A model generated the notes under the pieces. The model saw nothing but the letters and a program-made list of their open reading frames with translations. It was not told the origin of the DNA and did no database searches. From Ulva prolifera (Eukaryota; Chlorophyta; Ulvophyceae; Ulvales; Ulvaceae), in NCBI GenBank assembly GCA_023078555.1, contig CM041197.1, positions 7,213,810 to 7,277,809 of the forward strand: a stretch of DNA of 64,000 bases, given 5' to 3'. Positions within the stretch are counted from its first letter, which is position 1, and each line of letters begins with the position of its first letter. This document shows positions 9,342 through 20,872 of the stretch, one piece after another. The translations under genes and the position numbers were made by a program.

Positions 9342-9783
9342 CCGGTGTTTCCATAACCACATGGCCAGGGGGACTGATCTCCAAAGCGCCCGCAGTGGCA
9401 CTCTCATTTAGTACGAAGAGCACAGGCATCACTTGCCGCAAGCAGTGTCGTAAGAAGTCTGCAACTGTCCGTAGCCGTAGACGCTCGCGCCTGTGGTTCA
9501 TACAGTTTCCAAAGTCTCCATTGCAGATTGGTGAAGCATGATGTGCCCGAGCTTCCAAATGGCTATGTAGCAGCGATGGTGTGCCCTGCTCGTCCCTGAA
9601 CACCGTTGCAGCCGTATATTGCCGATTTTCACATACATATAATTTGCGCTGTAGAATCAGATCGTGGCGCGATCTGTGCGTGTGGGGCCTGTTCATAGAC
9701 CAGATGCTCCAGTAGCCTGCTTCGCGATGGCGCATGATGAGCTCCGCTAGAGACAACACGTCATAAAACTTTGAGCAAATTGG
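9259..9783 (-). pseudogene. Possible degenerate transposase N-terminal fragment (FLYWCH-like)
   Basis: The minus-strand frame is open from 9783 down to a stop at 9259. The first ATG in frame is at 9735, and an in-frame GTG lies at 9759. Counting from that GTG, residues 38-77 read R-K-L-Y-V-C-E-N-R-Q-Y-T-A...H-H-A-S-P. This resembles the W-x-C...C-x-A...H-x-H pattern of FLYWCH-type zinc fingers. A charged helical stretch follows (RRERLRLRTVADFLRHCLR), as often seen after this finger in Mutator-like transposases. The second cysteine would be Y48 and one histidine is lost, so the finger would be broken. The last 15-25 residues are translated from the edge of the 172-bp array, so the 3' end is foreign. 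TGTTGTCTCTAG just before codon 5 could be a splice acceptor. Alternative: a chance frame. Confidence 0.25.
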
Positions 9784-9786
9784 TCA

Positions 9787-10163
9787 ACATGTTCATAGTA
9801 GGTTTAATTCTGTATCACTGACGGATTAGCTTCTAGCGGTGACACGCAGCCGTCCTAAGCTCTGCCCAAGTGTGTCCTCAGGCTGATTGACCTCCAGAAA
9901 GGCCGCGAGTCTCCAGAGCCCAAGTTAAGCCTGAATGTAACCAAATATGTTCCCATGAAAGGATATACACGCTTTGATCGCGCTGTTCGTGAGCATCGTA
10001 ACAGCGCTGGCCGACCGAGTCATCCTCGAAGACAGGCACAGTGCAACTGCGTCCGTAGACCACAACGAACCGGATAAAGCATATCATGCATCAATATCAT
10101 ATTGAACATGGTCATTTCGGTTGAAATCACATCAAAAGGCGACTGTTTCTGCTCCGACCTATC
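9787..10163. other. Right interior of the 7-kb element, no recognisable gene
   Basis: About 380 bp of single-copy sequence. A 69-codon minus-strand frame (9878-10087) ends in LSGGQSA, but this isolated LSGGQ has no ABC-ATPase context. Nothing else is supported. Confidence 0.6.
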
Positions 10164-10185
10164 CGCCCTTGTCAGGCCCGCCCTT
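10164..10185. other. Right-end subterminal CGCCCTT motifs
   Basis: CGCCCTT at 10164-10170 and 10179-10185, 15 bp apart and about 30-50 bp from the right terminus. They echo the larger left-end cluster, so the two ends are asymmetric in motif number and arrangement. Confidence 0.65.
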
Positions 10186-10204
10186 GTAACATGAGCCAGG
10201 ACGT

Positions 10205-10213
10205 GTACAGACG
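10205..10213 (-). repeat. Right terminal inverted repeat of the 7-kb element
   Basis: GTACAGACG, the exact reverse complement of 3140-3148, is followed directly by the TA duplication and then satellite. Confidence 0.82.
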
Positions 10214-10215
10214 TA
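10214..10215. repeat. Target-site duplication TA, right copy
   Basis: TA followed by GGGCTAGCAG, the expected continuation of the interrupted satellite monomer. Confidence 0.88.
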
Positions 10216-12859
10216 GGGCTAGCAGTGCTTCCATGTCGCGCAGTCGCTGCTCGGCTGATTCGGGAACCAGCCCGGCTGATTCGCGCATCAGCTCGGCTGA
10301 CGCAGCACTTGGCCGGGTCGGGGGCACCTGCCCACTGTCACAGTACTTTTGCAGGCCAGCATAGCGAATATATGGATGTGGGTTGGGTCAGATGTGGCTA
10401 GCAGTGCTTCCATGTCGCGCAGTCGCTGTTCGGCTGATTCGCGAACCAGCTCGGCTGGCGCAGCGGTTGGCCGGGTCAGAGGCATGTGTTGGCAGTCACA
10501 GCGCTTTTGCACGCCAGCACAGCCAATATATGGATGTGACTTGTGTCAGGTATGGCTAGCAGTGCTTCCATGTTGCGCAGTCGCTGCTCGGCTGATTCGG
10601 GAACCAGCCCGGCTGATTCGCGCATCAGCTCGGCTGACGCAGCACTTGGCCGGGTCGGGGGCACCTGCCCACAGTCACAGTGCTTTTGCAGGCCAGCACA
10701 GCGAATATATGGATGTGGGTTGTGTCAGATGTGGCTAGCAGTGCTTCCATGTCGCGCAGTCGCTGCTCGGCTGATTCGCGAACCAGCTCGGCTGGCGCAG
10801 CGGTTGGCCGGGTCAGAGGCATGTGTTGGCAGTCACAGCGCTTTTGCACGCCAGCACAGCCAATATATGGATGTGACTTGTGTCAGGTATGGCTAGCAGT
10901 GCTTCCATGTTGCGCAGTCGCAGCTCGGATGAATCGGAAACCAGCCCAGCTGATTCGCGCATCAGCTCGGCTGACGCAGCAGTTGGCCGGGTCGGGGGCA
11001 TCTGCCCACAGTCACAGTGCTTTTGCAGGCCAGCACAGCGAGTATATGGATGTGGGTTTTGTCAGGTATGGCTAGCAGTGCTTCCATGTCGCACAGTCGC
11101 TGCTCGGCTGATTCGGGAACCAGCCCGGCTGATTCGCGCATCAGCTCGGCTGACGCAGCAGTTGGCCGGGGCGGAGACATCTGCCCACAGTCACAGTGCT
11201 TTTCTAGGCCAGCACAGCGAATATATGGATGTGGGTTGGGTCAGATGTGGCTAGCAGTGCTTCCATGTCGCGCAGTCGCTGCTCGGCTGATTCGCGAACC
11301 AGCTCGGCTGCCGCGGCGGTTGGCCGGGTCGGAGGCATGTGTTGGCAGTCACAGTGCTTTTGCAGGCCAGCACAGCCAATACATGGATGTCACTTGTGTC
11401 AGGTATGGCTAGCAGTGCTTCCATGTCGCGCAGTCGCTGCTCGGCTGATTCGCGAACCAGCTCGGCTGCCTGCGTCGGTTGGCCGGGTCAGAGGCATGTG
11501 TTGGCAGTCACAGCGCTTTTGCACGCCAGCACAGCCAATATATGGATGTGACTTGTGTCAGGTATGGCTAGAAGTGCTTCCATGTTGCGCATTCGCTGCT
11601 CGGCTGATTCGGAAGCCAGCCCGGCTGATTCGCGCATCAGCTCGGCTGACGCAGCAGTTGGCCGGGTCGGGGGCATCTGCCCACTGTCACAGTGCTTTTG
11701 CAGGCCAGCACAGCGAATATATGGATGTGGGTTGTGTCAGATGTGGCTAGCAGTGCTTCCATGACGCGCGGTCGCTGCTCGGCTGATTCGCGAACCAGCT
11801 CGGCTGCCGCGGCGGTTGGCCGGGTCGGAGGCATGTGTTGGCAGTCACAGTGCTTTTGCACGCCAGCACAGCCAATATATGGATGTTACTTGTGTCAGGT
11901 AGGGCTAGCAGTGCTTCCATGTCGCGCAGTCGCTGCTCGGCTGATTCGGGAACCAGCCCGGCTGATTCGCGCATCAGCTCGGCTGACGCAGCAGTTGGCC
12001 GGGTCGAGGACATCTGCCCACAGTCACAGTGCTTTTGCAGGCCAGCACAGCGAATATATGGATGTGGGTTGTGTCAGATGTGGCTAGCAGTGCTTCCATG
12101 ACGCGCAGTCGCTGCTTGGCTGATTCGCGAACCAGCTCGGCTGCCGCGGCGGTTGGCCGGGTCGGGGCATGTGTTGGCAGTCACAGTGCTTTTGCACGCC
12201 ACCACAGCCATTATATGGATGTGACTTGTGTCAGGTAGGGCTAGCAGTGCTTCCATGTCGCGCAGTCGCTGCTCGGCTGATTCGGGAACCAGCCCGGCTG
12301 ATTCGCGCATCAGCTCGGCTGACGCAGCAGTTGGCCGGGTCGAGGACATCTGCCCACAGTCACAGTGCTTTTGCAGGCCAGCACAGCGAATATATGGATG
12401 TGGGTTGTGTCAGATGTGGCTAGCAGTGCTTCCATGACGCGCAGTCGCTGCTTGGCTGATTCGCGAACCAGCTCGGCTGCCGCGGCGGTTGGCCGGGTCG
12501 GAGGCATGTGTTGGCAGTCACAGTGCTTTTGCACGCCAGCACAGCCAATACATGGATGTCACTTGTGTCAGGTATGGCTTGCAGTGCTTCCATGTCGCGC
12601 AGTCGCTGCTCGGCTGATTCGCGAACCAGCTCGGCTGGCGCAGCGGTTGGCCGGGTCAGAGGCATGTATTGGCAGTCACAGCGCTTTTGCACGCCAGCAC
12701 AGCCATTATATGGATTTGACTTGTGTCAGGTAGGGCTAGCAGTGCTTCCATGTAGCGCAGTCGCTGCTCGGCTGATTCGGGAACCAGCCCGGCTGATTCG
12801 CGCATCAGCTCGGCTGACGCAGCACTTGGCCGGGTCGGGGGCACCTGCCCACAGTCACA

Positions 12860-15557
12860 GTGCTTTTGCAGGCCAGCACAGCGAATATATGGATGTGGGT
12901 TGTGTCAGATGTGGCTAGCAGTGCTTCCATGTCGCGCAGTCGCTGCTCGGCTGATTCGCGAACCAGCTCGGCTGGCGCAGCGGTTGGCCGGGTCAGAGGC
13001 ATGTGTTGGCAGTCACAGCGCTTTTGCACGCCAGCACAGCCAATATATGGATGTGACTTGTGTCAGGTATGGCTAGCAGTGCTTCCATGTTGCGCAGTCG
13101 CAGCTCGGATGAATCGGAAACCAGCCCAGCTGATTCGCGCATCAGCTCGGCTGACGCAGCAGTTGGCCGGGTCGGGGGCATCTGCCCACAGTCACAGTGC
13201 TTTTGCAGGCCAGCACAGCGAGTATATGGATGTGGGTTGTGTCAGATATGGCTAGCAGTGCTTCCATGTCGCACAGTCGCTGCTCGGCTGATTCGGGAAC
13301 CAGCCCGGCTGATTCGCGCATCAGCTCGGCTGACGCAGCAGTTGGCCGGGGCGGGGACATCTGCCCACAGTCACAGTGCTTTTGCAGGCCAGCACAGCGA
13401 ATATATGGATCTGGGTTGGGTCAGATGTGGCTAGCAGTGCTTCCATGTCGCGCAGTCGCTGCTCGGCTGATTCGCGAACCAGCTCGGCTGCCGCGGCGGT
13501 TGGCCGGGTCGGAGGCATGTGTTGGCAGTCACAGTGCTTTTGCAGGCCAGCACAGCCAATACATGGATGTCACTTGTGTCAGGTATGGCTAGCAGTGCTT
13601 CCATGTCGCGCAGTCGCTGCTCGGCTGATTCGGGAACCAGCCCGGCTGATTCGCGCATCAGCTCGGCTGACGCAGCAGTTGGCCGGGTCGAGGACATCTG
13701 CCCACTGTCACAGTGCTTTTTCAGGCCAGCACAGCGAATATATGGATGTGGGTTGTGTCAGATGTGGCTAGCAGTGCTTCCATGACGCGCAGTCGCTGCT
13801 CGGCTGATTCGCGAACCAGCTCGGCTGCCGCGGCGGTTGGCCGGGTCGGAGGCATGTGTTGGCAGTCACAGTGCTTTTGCACGCCAGCACAGCCAATATA
13901 TGGATGTTACTTGTGTCAGGTAGGGCTAGCAGTGCTTCCATGTCGCGCAGTCCCTGCTCGGCTGATTCGGGAACCAGCCCGGCTGATTCGCGCATCAGCT
14001 CGGCTGACGCAGCAGTTGGCCGGGTCGAGGACATCTGCCCACAGTCACAGTGCTTTTCTAGGCCAGCACAGCGAATATATGGATGTGGGTTGTGTCAGAT
14101 GTGGCTAGCAGTGCTTCCATGACGCGCAGTCGCTGCTTGGCTGATTCGCGAACCAGCTCGGCTGCCGCGGCGGTTGGCCGGGTCGGAGGCATGTGTTGGC
14201 AGTCACAGCGCTTTTGCACGCCAGCACAGCCATTATATGGATGTGACTTGTGTCAGGTAGGGCTAGCAGTGCTTCCATGTCGCGCAGTCGCTGCTCGGCT
14301 GATTCGCGAACCAGCTCGGCTGCCTGCGTCGGTTGGCCGGGTCGGAGGCATGTGTTGGCAGTCACAGTGCTTTTGCACGCCAGCACAGCCAATATATGGA
14401 TGTTACTTGTGTCAGGTAGGGCTAGCAGTGCTTCCATGTAGCGCAGTCGCTGCTCGGCTGATTCGGGAACCAGCCCGGCTGATTCGCGCATCAGCTCGGC
14501 TGACGCAGCACTTGGCCGGGTCGGGGGCACCTGCCCACAGTCACAGTGCTTTTGCAGGCCAGCACAGCGAATATATGGATGTGGGTTGTGTCAGATGTGG
14601 CTAGCAGTGCTTCCATGTCGCGCAGTCGCTGCTCGGCTGATTCGCGAACCAGCTCGGCTGGCGCAGCGGTTGGCCGGGTCAGAGGCATGTGTTGGCAGTC
14701 ACAGCGCTTTTGCACGCCAGCACAGCCATTATATGGATTTGACTTGTGTCAGGTAGGGCTAGCAGTGCTTCCATGTAGCGCAGTCGCTGCTCGGCTGATT
14801 CGGGAACCAGCCCGGCTGATTCGCGCATCAGCTCGGCTGACGCAGCACTTGGCCGGGTCGGGGGCACCTGCCCACAGTCACAGTGCTTTTGCAGGCCAGC
14901 ACAGCGAATATATGGATGTGGGTTGTGTCAGATGTGGCTAGCAGTGCTTCCATGTCGCGCAGTCGCTGCTCGGCTGATTCGCGAACCAGCTCGGCTGGCG
15001 CAGCGGTTGGCCGGGTCAGAGGCATGTGTTGGCAGTCACAGCGCTTTTGCACGCCAGCACAGCCAATATATGGATGTGACTTGCGTCAGGTATGGCTAGC
15101 AGTGCTTCCATGTTGCGCAGTCGCAGCTCGGATGAATCGGAAACCAGCCCAGCTGATTCGCGCATCAGCTCGGCTGACGCAGCACTTGGCCGGGTCGGGG
15201 GCACCTGCCCACAGTCACAGTGCTTTTGCAGGCCAGCACAGCGAATATATGGATGTGGGTTGTGTCAGATGTGGCTAGCAGTGCTTCCATGTCGCGCAGT
15301 CGCTGCTCGGCTGATTCGCGAACCAGCTCGGCTGGCGCAGCGGTTGGCCGGGTCAGAGGCATGTGTTGGCAGTCACAGCGCTTTTGCACGCCAGCACAGC
15401 CAATATATGGATGTGACTTGTGTCAGGTATGGCTAGCAGTGCTTCCATGTTGCGCAGTCGCAGCTCGGATGAATCGGAAACCAGCCCAGCTGATTCGCGC
15501 ATCAGCTCGGCTGACGCAGCAGTTGGCCGGGTCGGGGGCATCTGCCCACAGTCACAG
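12860..15557 (+). repeat. 337-bp S+L dimer region
   Basis: In this stretch S and L monomers often alternate, giving a 337-bp period (158+179). The clearest run is about 14546-15557, with three consecutive 337-bp steps (14546, 14883, 15220, 15557); another step starts at 12860. A similar run occurs at about 21722-22733. Confidence 0.8.
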
Positions 15558-15710
15558 TGCTTCTGCAGGCCAGCACAGCGAGTATATGGATGTGGGTTGT
15601 GTCAGATATGGCTAGCAGTGCTTCCATGTCGCACAGTCGCTGCTCGGCTGATTCGGGAACCAGCCCGGCTGATTCGCGCATCAGCTCGGCTGACGCAGCA
15701 GTTGGCCGGG
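13697..15710 (+). repeat. 2-kb block, copy 1 of 3
   Basis: Near-identical to 17048-19061 (offset 3351). Marker variants shared by all copies include GCTTTTTCAGGCC at the left edge, GGATGTTACTTG, and CAGTCCCTGCTC. The right edge is where GTTGGCCGGGGCGGGG here contrasts with GTTGGCCGGGTCGAGG in copy 2. Confidence 0.8.
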
Positions 15711-17047
15711 GCGGGGACATCTGCCCACAGTCACAGTGCTTTTGCAGGCCAGCACAGCGAATATATGGATGTGGGTTGGGTCAGATGTGGCTAGCAGTGC
15801 TTCCATGTCGCGCAGTCGCTGCTCGGCTGATTCGCGAACCAGCTCGGCTGCCGCGGCGGTTTGCCGGGTCGGAGGCATGTGTTGGCAGTCACAGTGCTTT
15901 TGCAGGCCAGCACAGCCAATACATGGATGTCACTTGTGTCAGGTATGGCTAGCAGTGCTTCCATGTCGCGCAGTCGCTGCTCGGCTGATTCGGGAACCAG
16001 CCCGGCTGATTCGCGCATCAGCTCGGCTGACGCAGCAGTTGGCCGGGTCGAGGACATCTGCCCACAGTCACAGTGCTTTTGCAGGCCAGCACAGCGAATA
16101 TATGGATGTGGGTTGTGTCAGATGTGGCTAGCAGTGCTTCCATGACGCGCAGTCGCTGCTTGGCTGATTCGCGAACCAGCTCGGCTGCCGCGGCGGTTGG
16201 CCGGGTCGGAGGCATGTGTTGGAAGTCAAGGCGCTTTTGTACGCCAGCACAGCCAATATATGGATGTCACTTGTGTCAGGTATGGCTAGCAGTGCTTCCA
16301 TGTCGCGCAGTCGCTGCTCGGCTGATTTGCGAACCAGCTCGGCTTCCGCGGCGGTTGGCCAGGTCGGAGGCATGTGTTGGCAGTCACAGTGCTTTTGCAC
16401 GCCAGCACAGCCAATACATGGATGTCACTTGTGTCAGGTATGGCTTGCAGTGCTTCCATGTCGCGCAGTCGCTGCTCGGCTGATTCGCGAACCAGCTCGG
16501 CTGGCGCAGCGGTTGGCCGGGTCAGAGGCATGTATTGGCAGTCACAGCGCTTTTGCACGCCAGCACAGCCATTATATGGATTTGACTTGTGTCAGGTAGG
16601 GCTAGCAGTGCTTCCATGTAGCGCAGTCGCTGCTCGGCTGATTCGGGAACCAGCCCGGCTGATTCGCGCATCAGCTCGGCTGACGCAGCACTTGGCCGGG
16701 TCGGGGGCACCTGCCCACAGTCACAGTGCTTTTGCACGCCAGCACAGCCATTATATGGATGTGACTTGTGTCAGGTAGGGCTAGCAGTGCTTCCATGTCG
16801 CGCAGTCGCTGCTCGGCTGATTCGCGAACCAGCTCGGCTGCCTGCGTCGGTTGGCCGGGTCAGAGGCATGTGTTGGCAGTCACAGCGCTTTTGCACGCCA
16901 GCACAGCCAATATATGGATGTGACTTGTGTCAGGTATGGCTAGAAGTGCTTCCATGTTGCGCATTCGCAGCTCGGCTGATTCGGAAGCCAGCCCGGCTGA
17001 TTCGCGCATCAGCTCGGCTGACGCAGCAGTTGGCCGGGTCGGGGGCA

Positions 17048-19061
17048 TCTGCCCACTGTCACAGTGCTTTTTCAGGCCAGCACAGCGAATATATGGATGT
17101 GGGTTGTGTCAGATGTGGCTAGCAGTGCTTCCATGACGCGCAGTCGCTGCTCGGCTGATTCGCGAACCAGCTCGGCTGCCGCGGCGGTTGGCCGGGTCGG
17201 AGGCATGTGTTGGCAGTCACAGTGCTTTTGCACGCCAGCACAGCCAATATATGGATGTTACTTGTGTCAGGTAGGGCTAGCAGTGCTTCCATGTCGCGCA
17301 GTCCCTGCTCGGCTGATTCGGGAACCAGCCCGGCTGATTCGCGCATCAGCTCGGCTGACGCAGCAGTTGGCCGGGTCGAGGACATCTGCCCACAGTCACA
17401 GTGCTTTTCTAGGCCAGCACAGCGAATATATGGATGTGGGTTGTGTCAGATGTGGCCAGCAGTGCTTCCATGACGCGCAGTCGCTGCTTGGCTGATTCGC
17501 GAACCAGCTCGGCTGCCGCGGCGGTTGGCCGGGTCGGAGGCATGTGTTGGCAGTCACAGCGCTTTTGCACGCCAGCACAGCCATTATATGGATGTGACTT
17601 GTGTCAGGTAGGGCTAGCAGTGCTTCCATGTCGCGCAGTCGCTGCTCGGCTGATTCGCGAACCAGCTCGGCTGCCTGCGTCGGTTGGCCGGGTCGGAGGC
17701 ATGTGTTGGCAGTCACAGTGCTTTTGCACGCCAGCACAGCCAATATATGGATGTTACTTGTGTCAGGTAGGGCTAGCAGTGCTTCCATGTAGCGCAGTCG
17801 CTGCTCGGCTGATTCGGGAACCAGCCCGGCTGATTCGCGCATCAGCTCGGCTGACGCAGCACTTGGCCGGGTCGGGGGCACCTGCCCACAGTCACAGTGC
17901 TTTTGCAGGCCAGCACAGCGAATATATGGATGTGGGTTGTGTCAGATGTGGCTAGCAGTGCTTCCATGTCGCGCAGTCGCTGCTCGGCTGATTCGCGAAC
18001 CAGCTCGGCTGGCGCAGCGGTTGGCCGGGTCAGAGGCATGTGTTGGCAGTCACAGCGCTTTTGCACGCCAGCACAGCCAATATATGGATGTGACTTGTGT
18101 CAGGTAGGGCTAGCAGTGCTTCCATGTAGCGCAGTCGCTGCTCGGCTGATTCGGGAACCAGCCCGGCTGATTCGCGCATCAGCTCGGCTGACGCAGCACT
18201 TGGCCGGGTCGGGGGCACCTGCCCACAGTCACAGTGCTTTTGCAGGCCAGCACAGCGAATATATGGATGTGGGTTGTGTCAGATGTGGCTAGCAGTGCTT
18301 CCATGTCGCGCAGTCGCTGCTCGGCTGATTCGCGAACCAGCTCGGCTGGCGCAGCGGTTGGCCGGGTCAGAGGCATGTGTTGGCAGTCACAGCGCTTTTG
18401 CACGCCAGCACAGCCAATATATGGATGTGACTTGTGTCAGGTATGGCTAGCAGTGCTTCCATGTTGCGCAGTCGCAGCTCGGATGAATCGGAAACCAGCC
18501 CAGCTGATTCGCGCATCAGCTCGGCTGACGCAGCACTTGGCCGGGTCGGGGGCACCTGCCCACAGTCACAGTGCTTTTGCAGGCCAGCACAGCGAATATA
18601 TGGATGTGGGTTGTGTCAGATGTGGCTAGCAGTGCTTCCATGTCGCGCAGTCGCTGCTCGGCTGATTCGCGAACCAGCTCGGCTGGCGCAGCGGTTGGCC
18701 GGGTCAGAGGCATGTGTTGGCAGTCACAGCGCTTTTGCACGCCAGCACAGCCAATATATGGATGTGACTTGTGTCAGGTATGGCTAGCAGTGCTTCCATG
18801 TTGCGCAGTCGCAGCTCGGATGAATCGGAAACCAGCCCAGCTGATTCGCGCATCAGCTCGGCTGACGCAGCAGTTGGCCGGGTCGGGGGCATCTGCCCAC
18901 AGTCACAGTGCTTCTGCAGGCCAGCACAGCGAGTATATGGATGTGGGTTGTGTCAGATATGGCTAGCAGTGCTTCCATGTCGCACAGTCGCTGCTCGGCT
19001 GATTCGGGAACCAGCCCGGCTGATTCGCGCATCAGCTCGGCTGACGCAGCAGTTGGCCGGG
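17048..19061 (+). repeat. 2-kb block, copy 2 of 3
   Basis: Shares copy 1 markers. It differs by GTGGCCAGCAG at about 17453 and by CCAATATATGGATG instead of CCATTATATGGATT near 18085. Homology to copy 3 extends further left, to about 16748. Confidence 0.8.
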
Positions 19062-20872
19062 TCGAGGACATCTGCCCACAGTCACAGTGCTTTTGCAGGC
19101 CAGCACAGCGAATATATGGATGTGGGTTGTGTCAGATGTGGCTAGCAGTGCTTCCATGACGCGCAGTCGCTGCTTGGCTGATTCGCGAACCAGCTCGGCT
19201 GCCGCGGCGGTTGGCCGGGTCGGAGGCATGTGTTGGAAGTCAAGGCGCTTTTGTACGCCAGCACAGCCAATATATGGATGTCACTTGTGTCAGGTATGGC
19301 TAGCAGTGCTTCCATGTCGCGCAGTCGCTGCTCGGCTGATTTGCGAACCAGCTCGGCTTCCGCGGCGGTTGGCCAGGTCGGAGGCATGTGTTGGCAGTCA
19401 CAGTGCTTTTGCACGCCAGCACAGCCAATACATGGATGTCACTTGTGTCAGGTATGGCTTGCAGTGCTTCCATGTCGCGCAGTCGCTGCTCGGCTGATTC
19501 GCGAACCAGCTCGGCTGGCGCAGCGGTTGGCCGGGTCAGAGGCATGTATTGGCAGTCACAGCGCTTTTGCACGCCAGCACAGCCATTATATGGATTTGAC
19601 TTGTGTCAGGTAGGGCTAGCAGTGCTTCCATGTAGCGCAGTCGCTGCTCGGCTGATTCGGGAACCAGCCCGGCTGATTCGCGCATCAGCTCGGCTGACGC
19701 AGCAGTTGGCCGGGTCGGGGGCATCTGCCCACAGTCATAGTGCTTCTGCACGCCAGCACAGCCAATATATGGATGTGACTTGTGTCAGGTATGGCTAGCA
19801 GTGCTTCCATGTTGCGCAGTCGCTGCTCGGCTGATTCGGGAACCAGCTCGGCTGCCGCGGCGGTTTGCCGGGTCGGAGGCATGTGTTGGCAGTCACAGTG
19901 CTTTTGCAGGCCAGCACAGCCAATACATGGATGTCACTTGTGTCAGGTATGGCTAGCAGTGCTTCCATGTCGCGCAGTCGCTGCTCGGCTGATTCGGGAA
20001 CCAGCCCGGCTGATTCGCGCATCAGCTCGGCTGACGCAGCAGTTGGCCGGGTCGAGGACATCTGCCCACAGTCACAGTGCTTTTGCAGGCCAGCACAGCG
20101 AATATATGGATATGGGTTGTGTCAGATGTGGCTAGCAGTGCTTCCATGACGCGCAGTCGCTGCTTGGCTGATTCGCGAACCAGCTCGGCTGCCGCGGCGG
20201 TTGGCCGGGTCGGAGGCATGTGTTGGAAGTCAAGGCGCTTTTGTACGCCAGCACAGCCAATATATGGATGTCACTTGTGTCAGGTATGGCTAGCAGTGCT
20301 TCCATGTCGCGCAGTCGCTGCTCGGCTGATTTGCGAACCAGCTCGGCTTCCGCGGCGGTTGGCCAGGTCGGAGGCATGTGTTGGCAGTCACAGTGCTTTT
20401 GCACGCCAGCACAGCCAATACATGGATGTCACTTGTGTCAGGTATGGCTTGCAGTGCTTCCATGTCGCGCAGTCGCTGCTCGGCTGATTCGCGAACCAGC
20501 TCGGCTGGCGCAGCGGTTGGCCGGGTCAGAGGCATGTATTGGCAGTCACAGCGCTTTTGCACGCCAGCACAGCCATTATATGGATGTGACTTGTGTCAGG
20601 TAGGGCTAGCAGTGCTTCCATGTCGCGCAGTCGCTGCTCGGCTGATTCGCGAACCAGCTCGGCTGCCTGCGTCGGTTGGCCGGGTCAGAGGCATGTGTTG
20701 GCAGTCACAGCGCTTTTGCACGCCAGCACAGCCAATATATGGATGTGACTTGTGTCAGGTATGGCTAGAAGTGCTTCCATGCTGCGCATTCGCAGCTCGG
20801 CTGATTCGGAAGCCAGCCCGGCTGATTCGCGCATCAGCTCGGCTGACGCAGCAGTTGGCCGGGTCGGGGGCA

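Larger units (their letters stand above)
3140..10213. mobile_element. 7,074-bp inserted element with TA target duplication, nested contents
   Basis: A non-satellite block interrupts the array. Its ends are perfect 9-bp inverted repeats (CGTCTGTAC at 3140-3148, GTACAGACG at 10205-10213), flanked by TA on both sides, and removing it restores a normal monomer junction. A TA duplication is the hallmark of the IS630-Tc1-mariner superfamily. However, 7 kb is far longer than usual there and the terminal bases do not match the common CAGT-type ends, so the superfamily is left open. Subterminal CGCCCTT/AAGGGCG motifs, a palindrome cluster, a nested 1.9-kb element and a 172-bp tandem array lie inside. 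No intact transposase is visible, so it appears non-autonomous or decayed. Without the nested element and its extra 8-bp duplication it would be 5,183 bp. Confidence 0.85.

Noticed and set aside
9878-10087. LSGGQ string resembling the ABC-ATPase signature
   Set aside because: A 69-codon frame with no Walker motifs; the string is at the very end. Judged coincidence.
3140-10213. Retroelement (LTR or LINE)
   Set aside because: No long direct terminal repeats, no poly-A tail and no reverse-transcriptase motif; the ends are inverted.
3140-10213. tRNA, rRNA or snRNA genes
   Set aside because: No cloverleaf with conserved A/B-box words or rRNA core words was seen on reading; a covariance search could still find a divergent one.
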